From Myxococcales bacterium (lineage in GTDB: Bacteria > Myxococcota_A > Bradymonadia > Bradymonadales > Bradymonadaceae): a DNA stretch of 38,385 bases. This document shows, piece after piece, positions 1 through 8,500 of this stretch. The notes beneath the pieces were generated by a model. It ran no database searches. It saw only the letters and a list, made by a program, of their open reading frames with translations, and was not told the DNA's origin. The stretch is from assembly GCA_007119175.1 (NCBI GenBank), contig SKQC01000235.1:1-38385 (forward strand), written 5' to 3'. Within the stretch, counting starts at the first letter, position 1. The number at the start of each line of letters is the position of its first letter. The position numbers were made by a program, and so were the translations under genes.

Positions 1-2
1 AT

Positions 3-1130
3 ACCAGTGAGCGCTTCCAGGAGCAGTTCAACTATTATATGGGTAAGTTTTTCTACGATTATAATCGCATGGACCTCGCTCTGGAATACCTGGATCAGAT
101 TCCCGATACGGCCCCGGAATACCCGGAGTCGCGCTACCTTGCGGGGGTCGCGAAATTGGACGACGAGGTCGGCGATATTCCCGGCGCCCTGCGCAACTTT
201 GAGCGGGCGATTGTGGCTGCCGAGGCCGCCGGTGATGACAGGGCCGGCGATATCTTACAGCTCGGCTATCTGGCCCTGGCACGGGTGTTTTTCGAGGTCG
301 GTTTCTTCGACGTCGCTCTGTATTATTACGAGCAGATCCCATCGGAATCAGCCCGTCACGCCGACGCCATGTTCGAGTCCGCCTGGAGTTATTTTATGAA
401 AAATGACTTCGAGCGGGCCCTCGGCGCCTTCCACTCGTTGCACAGTCCCTATTATGCGGGCCGCTATTACCCGGAATTATATATTCTGGAGGCCACGGCC
501 TATCTCAACCTGTGTAATTTTCACAAAAGCCAGCGCGCGCTCACCGAGTTTGAACGCCAGTATTTAGAGCAGCGCCCGGCATTGCAGACCTTTCTCGAGG
601 AGACCTTTGAGCCCGAGGCCTACTGGGAGTTGATGGAAACCGCGTATTCCGAAAACGGAAATCCCAAACTTCCGCGGCTATTTACCAATGCGGTGCTGGA
701 AAACTTGACCTTTTATAATATTTTCCAGGTCGTCCGCAGCCTGGAGCAGGAGCGCGACTCGCTGATGGGCAATATCGATGTCCTCGGCGAATTCGGCGAG
801 GACGTCTTGGAGCGCGTGGAGTACCAGCTCGCCATGAATATCGAAGAAGGGGGCATTGTGGTCCAACAGGCGCTGACGGAAGTCGATCAGGACCTGCAGC
901 AGTGGGAGAGCAACGCCCAGCGCATCCAATTCGACATCCAGAACGAAGAACGCGACGAGATTCGACGCCGGATGCAAAATCCGGACTACGAGCGCCAACA
1001 AGCCGAGGGCGGCACGACGTTGATGGTCGTCGCCGACGACTGGCAGGCCTGGCCTTTTGAGGGCGAGTACTGGTTGGACGAAGTCGACAGTTATCGCAGC
1101 CAAATGCGAACGGAGTGTATTGAGCCATGA
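3..1130 (+). CDS. TPR protein, 5'-truncated, possibly GltC-like
   Basis: The reading frame is open to the left edge of the window, so the N-terminus, including any signal peptide, is missing. The visible 376 codons form helical, TPR-like repeats in the first 200 residues (patterns such as ALEYLDQIP and ALRNFERAI). A long coiled-coil-like stretch follows, then a Trp-rich end (WPFEGEYW, then a final Cys). The stop overlaps the ATG of the next TPR gene (ATGA), so the two are translationally coupled. The neighbours resemble GltD, GltE, GltF and GltJ, so this may be the periplasmic TPR protein GltC of that machinery. The GltC call rests on gene context and a remembered C-terminal pattern, and is tentative. 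What the sequence shows directly is an exported-type TPR/coiled-coil scaffold protein. Confidence 0.6.
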   Translation, partial: TSERFQEQFNYYMGKFFYDYNRMDLALEYLDQIPDTAPEYPESRYLAGVAKLDDEVGDIPGALRNFERAIVAAEAAGDDRAGDILQLGYLALARVFFEVGFFDVALYYYEQIPSESARHADAMFESAWSYFMKNDFERALGAFHSLHSPYYAGRYYPELYILEATAYLNLCNFHKSQRALTEFERQYLEQRPALQTFLEETFEPEAYWELMETAYSENGNPKLPRLFTNAVLENLTFYNIFQVVRSLEQERDSLMGNIDVLGEFGEDVLERVEYQLAMNIEEGGIVVQQALTEVDQDLQQWESNAQRIQFDIQNEERDEIRRRMQNPDYERQQAEGGTTLMVVADDWQAWPFEGEYWLDEVDSYRSQMRTECIEP

Positions 1131-4100
1131 ACCAACGCCATATCATAAAGACTTCGCTGATCGCCGCCACAATGCTGGCCGTGATGGTCTCGGCATCCAC
1201 CGTGGCCGCTCAGGACGTCACCGAATCCGATCGGGCGACCACCGATGATATCATGGACGCCGCCTCCGAACGGCTCGGCGGTCAGGTCGAGGACGAAGAA
1301 GAACGTCAGGTCGAATCCGATCTCGAAGATCAGGCCGACGTCTCGTTGGAGGACTTCGAGGCAGCCGAAAGGGGACTGACCCCGGAGGAGCTCGATCAGT
1401 TACAGCAGGAGCTGGAAGCGCAAAATCAGGACATGATCGACCAGCTTCGCGACATTATCTCCGGCTCCCCCCACGATCCGCAGCGGCCGGACTGGATGTT
1501 TCAAAAAGCGGAGCTGATGTGGGATCTGCGCCACCTGGAGTATCTGCGCGAGCGCAACGACTATAACGCATGTCTCGATGCCGCCTTTGAGGGCACCATC
1601 GACGAGGAAGACTGCGACGAGCCAGATCCCGAATACGGCGAACCCCAGGCCATTTACGAGCAGATCTTGCAGGAGTTTCCGGACTACGGACGCCTCGACG
1701 AGGTCATCTTTCGCCTCGGCAGCGCCCTGTTGGACGCCGACGAAGGCGCCCAGGCCGTCAATCACTTAAATCGGCTGGTCTCCGACTATCCGAACTCCCG
1801 TTACGTCGAGGACTCCTATCTGGCCCTCGGCGATTATTTCTTCGCTCAGCATATGACCGGAGCGGCCAAGGATAATTACAACGAGGTGCTGGAGTATCAG
1901 GATTACCAGAACTACGATTACGCCCTCTATCAGTTGGGTTGGACCAATTATAATATGGGCGAATACCGCGGCAGCGCCGACCGCTTCAAGCAGGTCATCG
2001 CCCGCGCCGAAGACGACGCCGCCTGGGGTCTTCTCGTCGACCGGGCGGCCAACGATATCATCCTCGCTCTGTCCAATCTGCCCGACGGATGGATCGAGGC
2101 CCGCGACTACTTTACCGAGATCCGCGGCATCGAATTCGCCTACCAGCAACTCGAGACGATGGCTGCCCACCTGGAGATGCAGGGAATGGACGATCAGGCC
2201 ATCGCCGTCTACGACTGGCTTATCGACGAGCAGCCCGCCGCCGCCGACGTGCCCGACTGGATGGACGCTATCACCCGTTCACTGCGAGAGGTCGATTTCG
2301 ACGGCTACGAACAGCGCGTCGTGGAATACGTCGACTACCTACACCCCGACGGCACCTGGCGACGACAAAATGCCGACGAGGAAGAGGCCATCGCCTTTGC
2401 CGAGCGATTTATGGAGCGAAATCTTTCTCGACTCGGCTTTCACCACCACAGCGAGGCCCAGGACAGCGGAGAGAGCGCCCAATACGCCCAGGCCGCCGAG
2501 TATTATCAGCAATTTATCGACCTCTTTCCGGACCACCATCTCTCATTCGATATGACGTTTTTCCTCGGCGAGATCTACCTGCACAGCCTCGAGAACTACG
2601 ATCAGGCCGCCGTGCAGTATCAACTGGTCGTTGAGTTGTATCAGGATGACAATATCCCGGAAGAAGCCGACGAAGACGAAGTGGAGGCACTGGTCCGCGA
2701 CGCCGCCTATAACGTGGTCGTCGCCTACAACCACCTGGTCCGCGAGCACCATCCGGAGAGTGTCCTGGTCGATATGGCCGAGCGCGCCGGTGACGATCCG
2801 GAGCTGACGACGGCCGGCATCGACGAGGTCACAGACGAGGAAGGCGAAGCCGAAGAGATCGAACGCCAGGACCTGCTTCAGTGGGAGGAGGGCTTCGTTC
2901 AGGCCAGCGACCAATTCTCCGAGATGTATCCCACCGACGATATCACGCCGACCGTGGACTATGTGGCCGCCGAGATTTATCGAAATCGCGGCCACTACGA
3001 CAACTGCATTCCCCGCTACGAGAGCATCATCGAAAATGCCCCGGAACATACCTACGCAAGCTTTGCTGGAAACTCTCTTCTGGAGGCCAACTACAGGCTT
3101 CAGGAATGGGACGACGTCGAGCGCTGGGCGCGCCACCTTCTGGAACGCGAGATCTTCGATGTGACACCGGAAGACTCGCTGACCTCGGCGATCGCCTACG
3201 CCATCAACCAGCGGGCCATCGAATTGGACGCCGACGACCGACAGGATGAAGCATCGGAGGAGTATCTCCGGCTGGCGGAGGAATTTCCGGACTCCGATCT
3301 GGCCCCGGGAGCGCTCTTTAACGCTGCCGTCATGTTTGAGCGCGGCGACGAGGTCACTCAGGCCGTCGAGATCTATATTCAGGTCGTCGACGAGTATCCG
3401 GACTCCGAACAGGCGCCGGATGCGCTCAACGTTCTCGGGCTAATCCACGAGGCGCGCACCGACTTTAATCGCGCCGCCGACTTCTTTGCTCGCCTCGGCG
3501 AAGAGGACTATCGCGACTCCGAATGGTCCGCCGACGCCGTGCTCAATGCCGCCGTGCTGCGCGAGGCCATGGAGGAATGGGACCTCGCAATTGCCACCTA
3601 TGAAGACTACCTGGGCTATTTCGACGATCAGATCGACGATCAGCAAGAGGTCAAATATCACCTGATTTACCTGGAGCAAAACCGCGACAACTGGGAGGCA
3701 AGCCGTGACCGCTTCCACGATTATCTCGAGGAGTTCGACGGAATGATTCCGCCGGAGGAATTAGTCGAGATTCACCTCGAGCTGGGGCTGCTCGCGGAGC
3801 GTTTGCAGCCCAGCGACTGGGAAGAATTGGCCGATGAACACTTCACTAAGACCCTTGAAATCTGGCAGGACGAAGCGCTGTGGCAGGAGGAATACGGCGA
3901 GGAAGCCGCCGCCTACCGAACCGCTAAACGCCACGAACCGGCGCAGGCCCGCTTTCACCAGGCGGAAGTGATCTTCCGCAAATTCCAGGGCGTTGAATTG
4001 TCATTTCCCCCGGAAAACCTCGCCGAGACGGCCACGGAAAAGGCCGAATATCAGCAGGAAGCGGAGGGTATGTTTCACGAGATCATCGAGATGGGCAGTC

Positions 4101-4594
4101 CGAAATGGGTCGCCGCCAGCGCGTTCCGCATCGGTCAGAGCTATCGCGATTTTGCAGAAGCGCTATTTAATCTGCCGATCCCCGACGACGTTCCTGAAGA
4201 ATTACACTTCGAATATGAGATCTCCGTCGACGAATTGGCGCTGCCCCTGCAAGAACAGGCCCTCGATGCCTTTAATTCGGCATTGAATCTGGCCCTGCAA
4301 TACGAGGCATATAACGAGTGGAGCAGTCGCTCCGCAGCGGAGATCAGCGATCTGGAGAGTGCCTCCTTTCCCATTACCGGTCAGGACGGCGTCGAGGTGG
4401 AGCATAACCGCGTGGAGTTTTTCTCGCCGCTGCCGGTCACGGAGATGAGCGTTGTCCGCGAGCGTGGTGCCGAGCGCTGGGAGCGCATCAAGCCCGAGGA
4501 GCCGGACCCGATGGATGAATTGGAGCCCGGCGAAGAGCCTCCGCAGGAGACTGACACCGATACCGAGGACGCACCGCAGGCCGGCGCCAGCTAA
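1127..4594 (+). CDS. gltD: Large periplasmic TPR protein, GltD/AgnA-like
   Basis: This 1155-residue protein has a clear Sec signal peptide: basic start, hydrophobic core around residues 8-25, and a VAAQ end near 29. After a Glu/Gln-rich segment (about 40-110), TPR-type helical hairpins fill most of the chain. Repeats are recognisable near 190-300, 450-520, 610-680 and 700-860, and typically read LxxLYxDSxxxxxAL or close to it. The C-terminus (about 1120-1155) is acidic, Pro-rich and probably disordered. In Myxococcus, GltD (AgnA) is a large periplasmic TPR protein of the Glt gliding complex and is encoded next to GltE and GltF. The same order is seen here, which is the main reason for the name. 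The ATG overlaps the stop of the upstream gene. It could instead be an unrelated TPR scaffold. The TPR and export features are secure; the Glt assignment is moderately sure. Confidence 0.62.
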   Translation: MNQRHIIKTSLIAATMLAVMVSASTVAAQDVTESDRATTDDIMDAASERLGGQVEDEEERQVESDLEDQADVSLEDFEAAERGLTPEELDQLQQELEAQNQDMIDQLRDIISGSPHDPQRPDWMFQKAELMWDLRHLEYLRERNDYNACLDAAFEGTIDEEDCDEPDPEYGEPQAIYEQILQEFPDYGRLDEVIFRLGSALLDADEGAQAVNHLNRLVSDYPNSRYVEDSYLALGDYFFAQHMTGAAKDNYNEVLEYQDYQNYDYALYQLGWTNYNMGEYRGSADRFKQVIARAEDDAAWGLLVDRAANDIILALSNLPDGWIEARDYFTEIRGIEFAYQQLETMAAHLEMQGMDDQAIAVYDWLIDEQPAAADVPDWMDAITRSLREVDFDGYEQRVVEYVDYLHPDGTWRRQNADEEEAIAFAERFMERNLSRLGFHHHSEAQDSGESAQYAQAAEYYQQFIDLFPDHHLSFDMTFFLGEIYLHSLENYDQAAVQYQLVVELYQDDNIPEEADEDEVEALVRDAAYNVVVAYNHLVREHHPESVLVDMAERAGDDPELTTAGIDEVTDEEGEAEEIERQDLLQWEEGFVQASDQFSEMYPTDDITPTVDYVAAEIYRNRGHYDNCIPRYESIIENAPEHTYASFAGNSLLEANYRLQEWDDVERWARHLLEREIFDVTPEDSLTSAIAYAINQRAIELDADDRQDEASEEYLRLAEEFPDSDLAPGALFNAAVMFERGDEVTQAVEIYIQVVDEYPDSEQAPDALNVLGLIHEARTDFNRAADFFARLGEEDYRDSEWSADAVLNAAVLREAMEEWDLAIATYEDYLGYFDDQIDDQQEVKYHLIYLEQNRDNWEASRDRFHDYLEEFDGMIPPEELVEIHLELGLLAERLQPSDWEELADEHFTKTLEIWQDEALWQEEYGEEAAAYRTAKRHEPAQARFHQAEVIFRKFQGVELSFPPENLAETATEKAEYQQEAEGMFHEIIEMGSPKWVAASAFRIGQSYRDFAEALFNLPIPDDVPEELHFEYEISVDELALPLQEQALDAFNSALNLALQYEAYNEWSSRSAAEISDLESASFPITGQDGVEVEHNRVEFFSPLPVTEMSVVRERGAERWERIKPEEPDPMDELEPGEEPPQETDTDTEDAPQAGAS

Positions 4595-4675
4595 ACAAAC
4601 CGGACTCGCGAGCCGAATACTGGCATCGCACCACTGGTTAACGAGGATATTTTGAGAAAGACAACGGAGAGGTCC

Positions 4676-5905
4676 ATGAGTTCTCTACGCTACGGTCTAC
4701 CCCTGCTCGTCGTGCTCGCTTTGTCGGCCGGCTGGGCGTGCAGTTCCACCCCTACCGTACCTGATGAGCCCGAAGAGCCCGAGCTGAGCGAAGTCGAGCT
4801 CACCGCCGAGGAGACCCACCTGTCGGTGGAGGCCCTGGAGGCTTTCGCCGAAGGAGTCGCCCTTCTCGACAGCGACTTTTCTGGGGCCGCCCAATTGCTT
4901 GAGCGGGCCGTGGACTTAGAGCCCACCTTTGCGGAGGCTCACTATAATCTGGGGCTGCTATACGGCGACATGGATCGACCTGAAGAGGCGGTGGAACATA
5001 TCCAGACCGCCCGCGACCTCGATCCCGACATCTTCGATTATACGGTGGCCATGGCCAAGGCCTATGCCGAAGCTGAAGAATACACCGACGCCCGACGCCT
5101 ATTTAACGAGGTGGTTACCCGGGAGCCCCACAATCTGACGGCGATCAACAACCTGGCCGTCATCGCTCTGCGGGAGGGAAATGAGGAAGAGGCCCTGGAA
5201 TATGTCGAAGAAATTTTGCGCGAGGACAACGATAACGTCGGTGCCCTCAACACCCTGGGCCTGATTTATATGGAGCGCGAGAATATCTCCCTTGCTCAAT
5301 ACGTGCTCGGCCGCGCACTGGAGCAAGACGAAACCAATGTCGACGTCCTCAATAACCTCGGCCTGGTATATAAGCAGGATGGTGATGTGCCGATGGCCGT
5401 GCAGCACTTCGGAATGGCTGTCGATAACGACGGAAATTATCTGGAAAGTCGCCTCAATCTGGGCTCGATCCTCATCGAGTACCTCGATTACGATCGGGCC
5501 AACGAGCATTTTCGTCGAGCCATCGAAATAGCCCCCGAAAATTGCGTGGCAAACCTCGGCAAGGGAGCGACCTCGTTTGCACTTCGCAACTACGCGCAGG
5601 CTCATGAGTATTACGAGTATTATCTCGACCACTGCGATGACGAGCATCTCTCAAGTTATGAGCGTCTGGCCTCGCTCAATGAGGGCCATATGCAGCGGCC
5701 GGAAGAGGCGATCTACTATTACGGCAGACTCCTCGAGTTGGAGGAGGACGAAGACAAGCTGGAACAGTATCAGGCTACGATTAACTTCCTTGAAAATCAG
5801 CTCGAGCAGGCCCAGCAGTCCGAGCCGGACGTCCAAGATCAAAGCGACGGCGAAGAGGCGGCAGACGCCGACGAGGCTGAGGAGTCCGAAGAGCCGACTC
5901 CGTGA
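4676..5905 (+). CDS. gltE: TPR lipoprotein, GltE/AglT-like
   Basis: I place the start at the ATG at 4676, because a GGAG motif lies six bases upstream and this start gives a compact lipoprotein signal (SAGWAC, Cys22). An in-frame TTG at 4652 is possible but would add a charged extension. The 409-residue product has about eight TPRs between residues 55 and 345, with classic repeats such as AEAHYNLGLLY and LNNLGLVYKQDGD. An acidic Gln/Glu tail follows. It is predicted to be an outer-membrane lipoprotein facing the periplasm. In Myxococcus, GltE (AglT) is a TPR lipoprotein of the gliding machinery. Its position after a GltD-like gene and before GltF/GltJ-like genes supports the match. The gap to the preceding gene is 81 bases, with no obvious terminator. 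Confidence 0.65.
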   Translation: MSSLRYGLPLLVVLALSAGWACSSTPTVPDEPEEPELSEVELTAEETHLSVEALEAFAEGVALLDSDFSGAAQLLERAVDLEPTFAEAHYNLGLLYGDMDRPEEAVEHIQTARDLDPDIFDYTVAMAKAYAEAEEYTDARRLFNEVVTREPHNLTAINNLAVIALREGNEEEALEYVEEILREDNDNVGALNTLGLIYMERENISLAQYVLGRALEQDETNVDVLNNLGLVYKQDGDVPMAVQHFGMAVDNDGNYLESRLNLGSILIEYLDYDRANEHFRRAIEIAPENCVANLGKGATSFALRNYAQAHEYYEYYLDHCDDEHLSSYERLASLNEGHMQRPEEAIYYYGRLLELEEDEDKLEQYQATINFLENQLEQAQQSEPDVQDQSDGEEAADADEAEESEEPTP

Positions 5906-5968
5906 CGCTCTCCATACGCCAACGCCACTTCGAGGGCCGATCGTAGACTCCAATGACGGTGGCTTAGA

Positions 5969-5996
5969 TTGACGGATGAATTTGTGGTTTGATAAG
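5969..5996 (+). promoter_or_regulatory. Candidate sigma-70 promoter before the gltF-like gene
   Basis: TTGACG (5969-5974), a 16-base spacer and GATAAG (5991-5996) match the -35 and -10 consensus at 5/6 and 4/6. It lies in the 146-base gap between the GltE-like and GltF-like genes and could give the last two genes of the cluster their own transcript. It is a sequence match only. Confidence 0.35.
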
Positions 5997-6051
5997 TTGC
6001 GGGGGCGTCCCAACGGCGATTAAAATCAGCTTCTGACCGAGGTGTTAAGCC

Positions 6052-6306
6052 ATGTTGAGAAAACAACTCTTTGTATTAGTCGTCGTCATGGCGATATGCT
6101 TTGCAGCTCCAGCGCTCGCCGATGACGGCGAAGCCGATACCGAGTTTTACGACTTCGAAAATATGCATATCGACGGCGAATTCGTCTCTCCTGATCTGGA
6201 ACATATGCAGGCTCAAGGGGAAGCGCAGTTCGACCGGTTGCTCAATTTACAGACCAGCTTTATCCCCAAGGTCGAACAGAGTACGGAAGAGCCATCATTT
6301 CGCTAG
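6052..6306 (+). CDS. gltF: Small exported protein, GltF/CglF-like
   Basis: This 84-residue protein has an unmistakable signal peptide: MLRKQ, a Val/Ala-rich core and an ALA cleavage site near residue 23. The mature part of about 60 residues is acidic. It carries an IDGEF motif, a following Pro, an FDRLLNLQ helix and an SFIPKVEQS segment. My recollection of the GltF/CglF family is a short periplasmic protein with a GE...P...F..L..L...F pattern, and this fits. The stronger evidence is position: in Myxococcus gltF follows gltD and gltE, exactly as here. The next gene encodes a GltJ-like protein. No catalytic motif is visible. If the family assignment is wrong, it is simply a small exported protein of the cluster. 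Confidence 0.5.
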   Translation: MLRKQLFVLVVVMAICFAAPALADDGEADTEFYDFENMHIDGEFVSPDLEHMQAQGEAQFDRLLNLQTSFIPKVEQSTEEPSFR

Positions 6307-6430
6307 TCCCGAGCGCATTTGCGTCCATCTGTCTGCAGAGACCAGTCGGGGTGGCATACGGAAGGGCCAGGCCCGATGAGGGGACGGTCGTCGACCAGCT
6401 AAATTGGACCACTCAAGGAGCAGTTCCACA

Positions 6431-8473
6431 ATGAAAATTATTTGCGATAGCTGTGGGGCCAAGTATTCCATTGCTGATGAGAAGGTCCAGGGAAAGGTGT
6501 TCAAGATTCGCTGCAAAAAGTGCAGCGAAGTCATTGTCGTGGAGGGCAATGAATCCGCCGGTGGCGGCCAGGAAAGCGCCGATGACTACAGTGGTGCCTA
6601 CGAAAGTGGCGGAGCCGCCGAGTGGTACGTGGTCATCGACGGCGAGCGTGTCGGCCCGGTGACGCCAGAAGAGGTAGAGGCCTACTTTACGGCCGGAAAA
6701 CTCCACGCTGAGAGTTATGTGTGGAAAGACGGCCTCGACGACTGGGTGATGCTGGAGACGCTCAACGCATTTGCCCATATTACTCAGGATGCGGCGGGAC
6801 CGAATGAAGAGACCATGATCGCCGACCAGTCCGGGCGCGCCGTCAGCGGCTCTCAGGCCCATGTTGGCTCGGATGCTGTGGAACAACCGGCCAGCCATGA
6901 CTCAATGGCCGCCGCCCAGGCCCAGGGTGACTATGGCGATAGTGGCGCCGAGCTCGGGGGCTACGACGATCCGGGAACGCCCGATGCCGCTGATGCAACA
7001 GGCGTAATGGATCCGTCGACGTTCGAGAATTACGAATCCTATATGGAGGGGGATGAGCCAGGGCAGCAAGAAGCCCAGGTTCAGAGCGACTCCTATGCCG
7101 CAGTGGACTCCGGGGGAGGCTATGACAGCGGAGTCGGCGGCGGTGGTGGTGGCGAGGCCGTGGCTTCCGCATCTGCCGGTGGGTTCGACGACGGCGGCTT
7201 TGATGATGGAGGCTACGACGACGGTGGCTTTGATGATGGAGGCTACGACGACGGTGGCTTTGATGATGGAGGCTACGACGACGGCGGCTTTGATGATGGA
7301 GGCTACGACGACGGCGACTACGAGTCCGACGAAGGCGGAATGTTCGCCGCCTTCGATTCCGACGACGACGAGGCATATGCAGCCGACGACGGCTACGGTC
7401 AGCAAGGCGATGTATCGCCCGATCTGAGCGGTTCTGCCGACGATCTTGTGGAGGCGCGAAATGAAAATAGCGTCCTCTTTAGCCTCAGTAGCGTCGATCA
7501 GGTCGAGGCGGTCAAAAAGGGCACAGCCAACTCTACCGGCCAGGCACAGGGAAGCGATAAATCGGGTTTGATCGACATTCAGTCATTGGCGTCGACTCAC
7601 GCGGCGATGAAAGACGGCGGCCCGGCATCAACGGTTGACGACGAGGAGTTCGGTGCGGGCACGATGAGCATGCCGGCCTTGATGCCCAGTGGCAGCCATA
7701 AGAGCAATACGGGGCTGATTGTCGGCGTTTCCGTGGCTGCCGCCATCCTGGTGGTCGGTCTGGTCGGCGTGATCTTATTTCTCGTTATGGGCGATGATGA
7801 ACCTGCCGAGCAGCAGGTCGTGGTTGCTCAGGACACCCAAGAAGACGACGAAGACGAGGCCGCCGAAGAAGACGAGGCCACCAGAGAGGCCGAAGAGGCT
7901 GCCGCCCTGGCCCGTCAGGCCGCCGATGATGAGGAAGATGACGAAGAGGACGGCGAAGAAGAAGACGACGAGGCAGCAGAAGCCGAGGAAGAAGAAGAGG
8001 AGGCGGTCGCTCAGGCAGCGCCGAGCCGACCCAGCCCTAGCCCTAGCCCCAGTCCGAGTCCCAGCCCCAGCCCCAGTCCCTCAGAGAGTAGCGGAAGCAG
8101 CGACGATGGTGGCGGCGGAGGTGGAGGTGGAGGCATCCTGGGCCAGATCGATCAGGATGAGCCACAGCAGCAGGCGGAGCCCGAGCCTGACCTTCCCGAT
8201 CGGTTGTCGCGTTCGATGGTGACCAGCACCACCCGCCAGCACAACTCACAGGTTCGCACTTGCGCCAACAACTCCAATCCCGACGGCTTGACCGGTAATG
8301 CGATGATTCGTTTCGTCGTCCTCGGCTCCGGTCGTGTGCAATCGGCGTCTGCACAGGGCGAATTTTCCGGCACCGAAGTGGGCCGATGCATCGAAGGAGT
8401 GGTCGAGGGGATGCGCTTTCCCGAAACTAACGATGATGCGCGAACGATCAACTTTCCCTTCGCCGTGCGCTGA
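6431..8473 (+). CDS. gltJ: Zinc-ribbon/GYF/TonB-C-like membrane protein, GltJ/AgmX-like
   Basis: I choose the ATG at 6431, since AGGAG ends ten bases upstream and the zinc ribbon begins at once. The TTG at 6404 would add an unneeded extension. Domains of the 680-residue protein, in order: an MJ0042-type zinc ribbon (C5-x2-C8 ... C28-x2-C31); a GYF_2-like domain (about 65-112, EWYVV...GPVTPEE...VWKDG..DW); a long Asp/Gly-rich disordered region containing a tandem repeat; one transmembrane helix (about 428-452); an acidic then Pro-Ser linker; and a C-terminal AgmX/PglI-type TonB-C-like domain (about 590-680) with two Cys that could pair. This order matches GltJ (AgmX) of Myxococcus. There the cytoplasmic zinc ribbon and GYF domain contact polarity regulators and the periplasmic end reaches other Glt proteins. 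Here the zinc ribbon would be cytoplasmic and the TonB-C-like domain periplasmic. Confidence 0.8.
   Translation: MKIICDSCGAKYSIADEKVQGKVFKIRCKKCSEVIVVEGNESAGGGQESADDYSGAYESGGAAEWYVVIDGERVGPVTPEEVEAYFTAGKLHAESYVWKDGLDDWVMLETLNAFAHITQDAAGPNEETMIADQSGRAVSGSQAHVGSDAVEQPASHDSMAAAQAQGDYGDSGAELGGYDDPGTPDAADATGVMDPSTFENYESYMEGDEPGQQEAQVQSDSYAAVDSGGGYDSGVGGGGGGEAVASASAGGFDDGGFDDGGYDDGGFDDGGYDDGGFDDGGYDDGGFDDGGYDDGDYESDEGGMFAAFDSDDDEAYAADDGYGQQGDVSPDLSGSADDLVEARNENSVLFSLSSVDQVEAVKKGTANSTGQAQGSDKSGLIDIQSLASTHAAMKDGGPASTVDDEEFGAGTMSMPALMPSGSHKSNTGLIVGVSVAAAILVVGLVGVILFLVMGDDEPAEQQVVVAQDTQEDDEDEAAEEDEATREAEEAAALARQAADDEEDDEEDGEEEDDEAAEAEEEEEEAVAQAAPSRPSPSPSPSPSPSPSPSPSESSGSSDDGGGGGGGGGILGQIDQDEPQQQAEPEPDLPDRLSRSMVTSTTRQHNSQVRTCANNSNPDGLTGNAMIRFVVLGSGRVQSASAQGEFSGTEVGRCIEGVVEGMRFPETNDDARTINFPFAVR
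7187..7306 (+). repeat. Four tandem 30-bp repeats inside the gltJ-like gene
   Basis: Four adjacent 30-base units differ only at one C/T wobble position and encode alternating DDGGF and DDGGY. A fifth, degenerate half-unit follows. The unit is a multiple of three, so copy-number change would lengthen or shorten the cytoplasmic linker without breaking the frame. Confidence 0.95.
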
Positions 8474-8500
8474 ATCTCAAAATAGTGTGGGGAAGGCGGG

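Noticed and set aside
6404-6430. A TTG start for the GltJ-like gene
   Set aside because: The ATG at 6431 has a well-spaced AGGAG and places the zinc ribbon at the N-terminus as in the family.
7187-7306. Possible CRISPR-like repeat
   Set aside because: The units are contiguous without spacers and translate in frame inside a gene.
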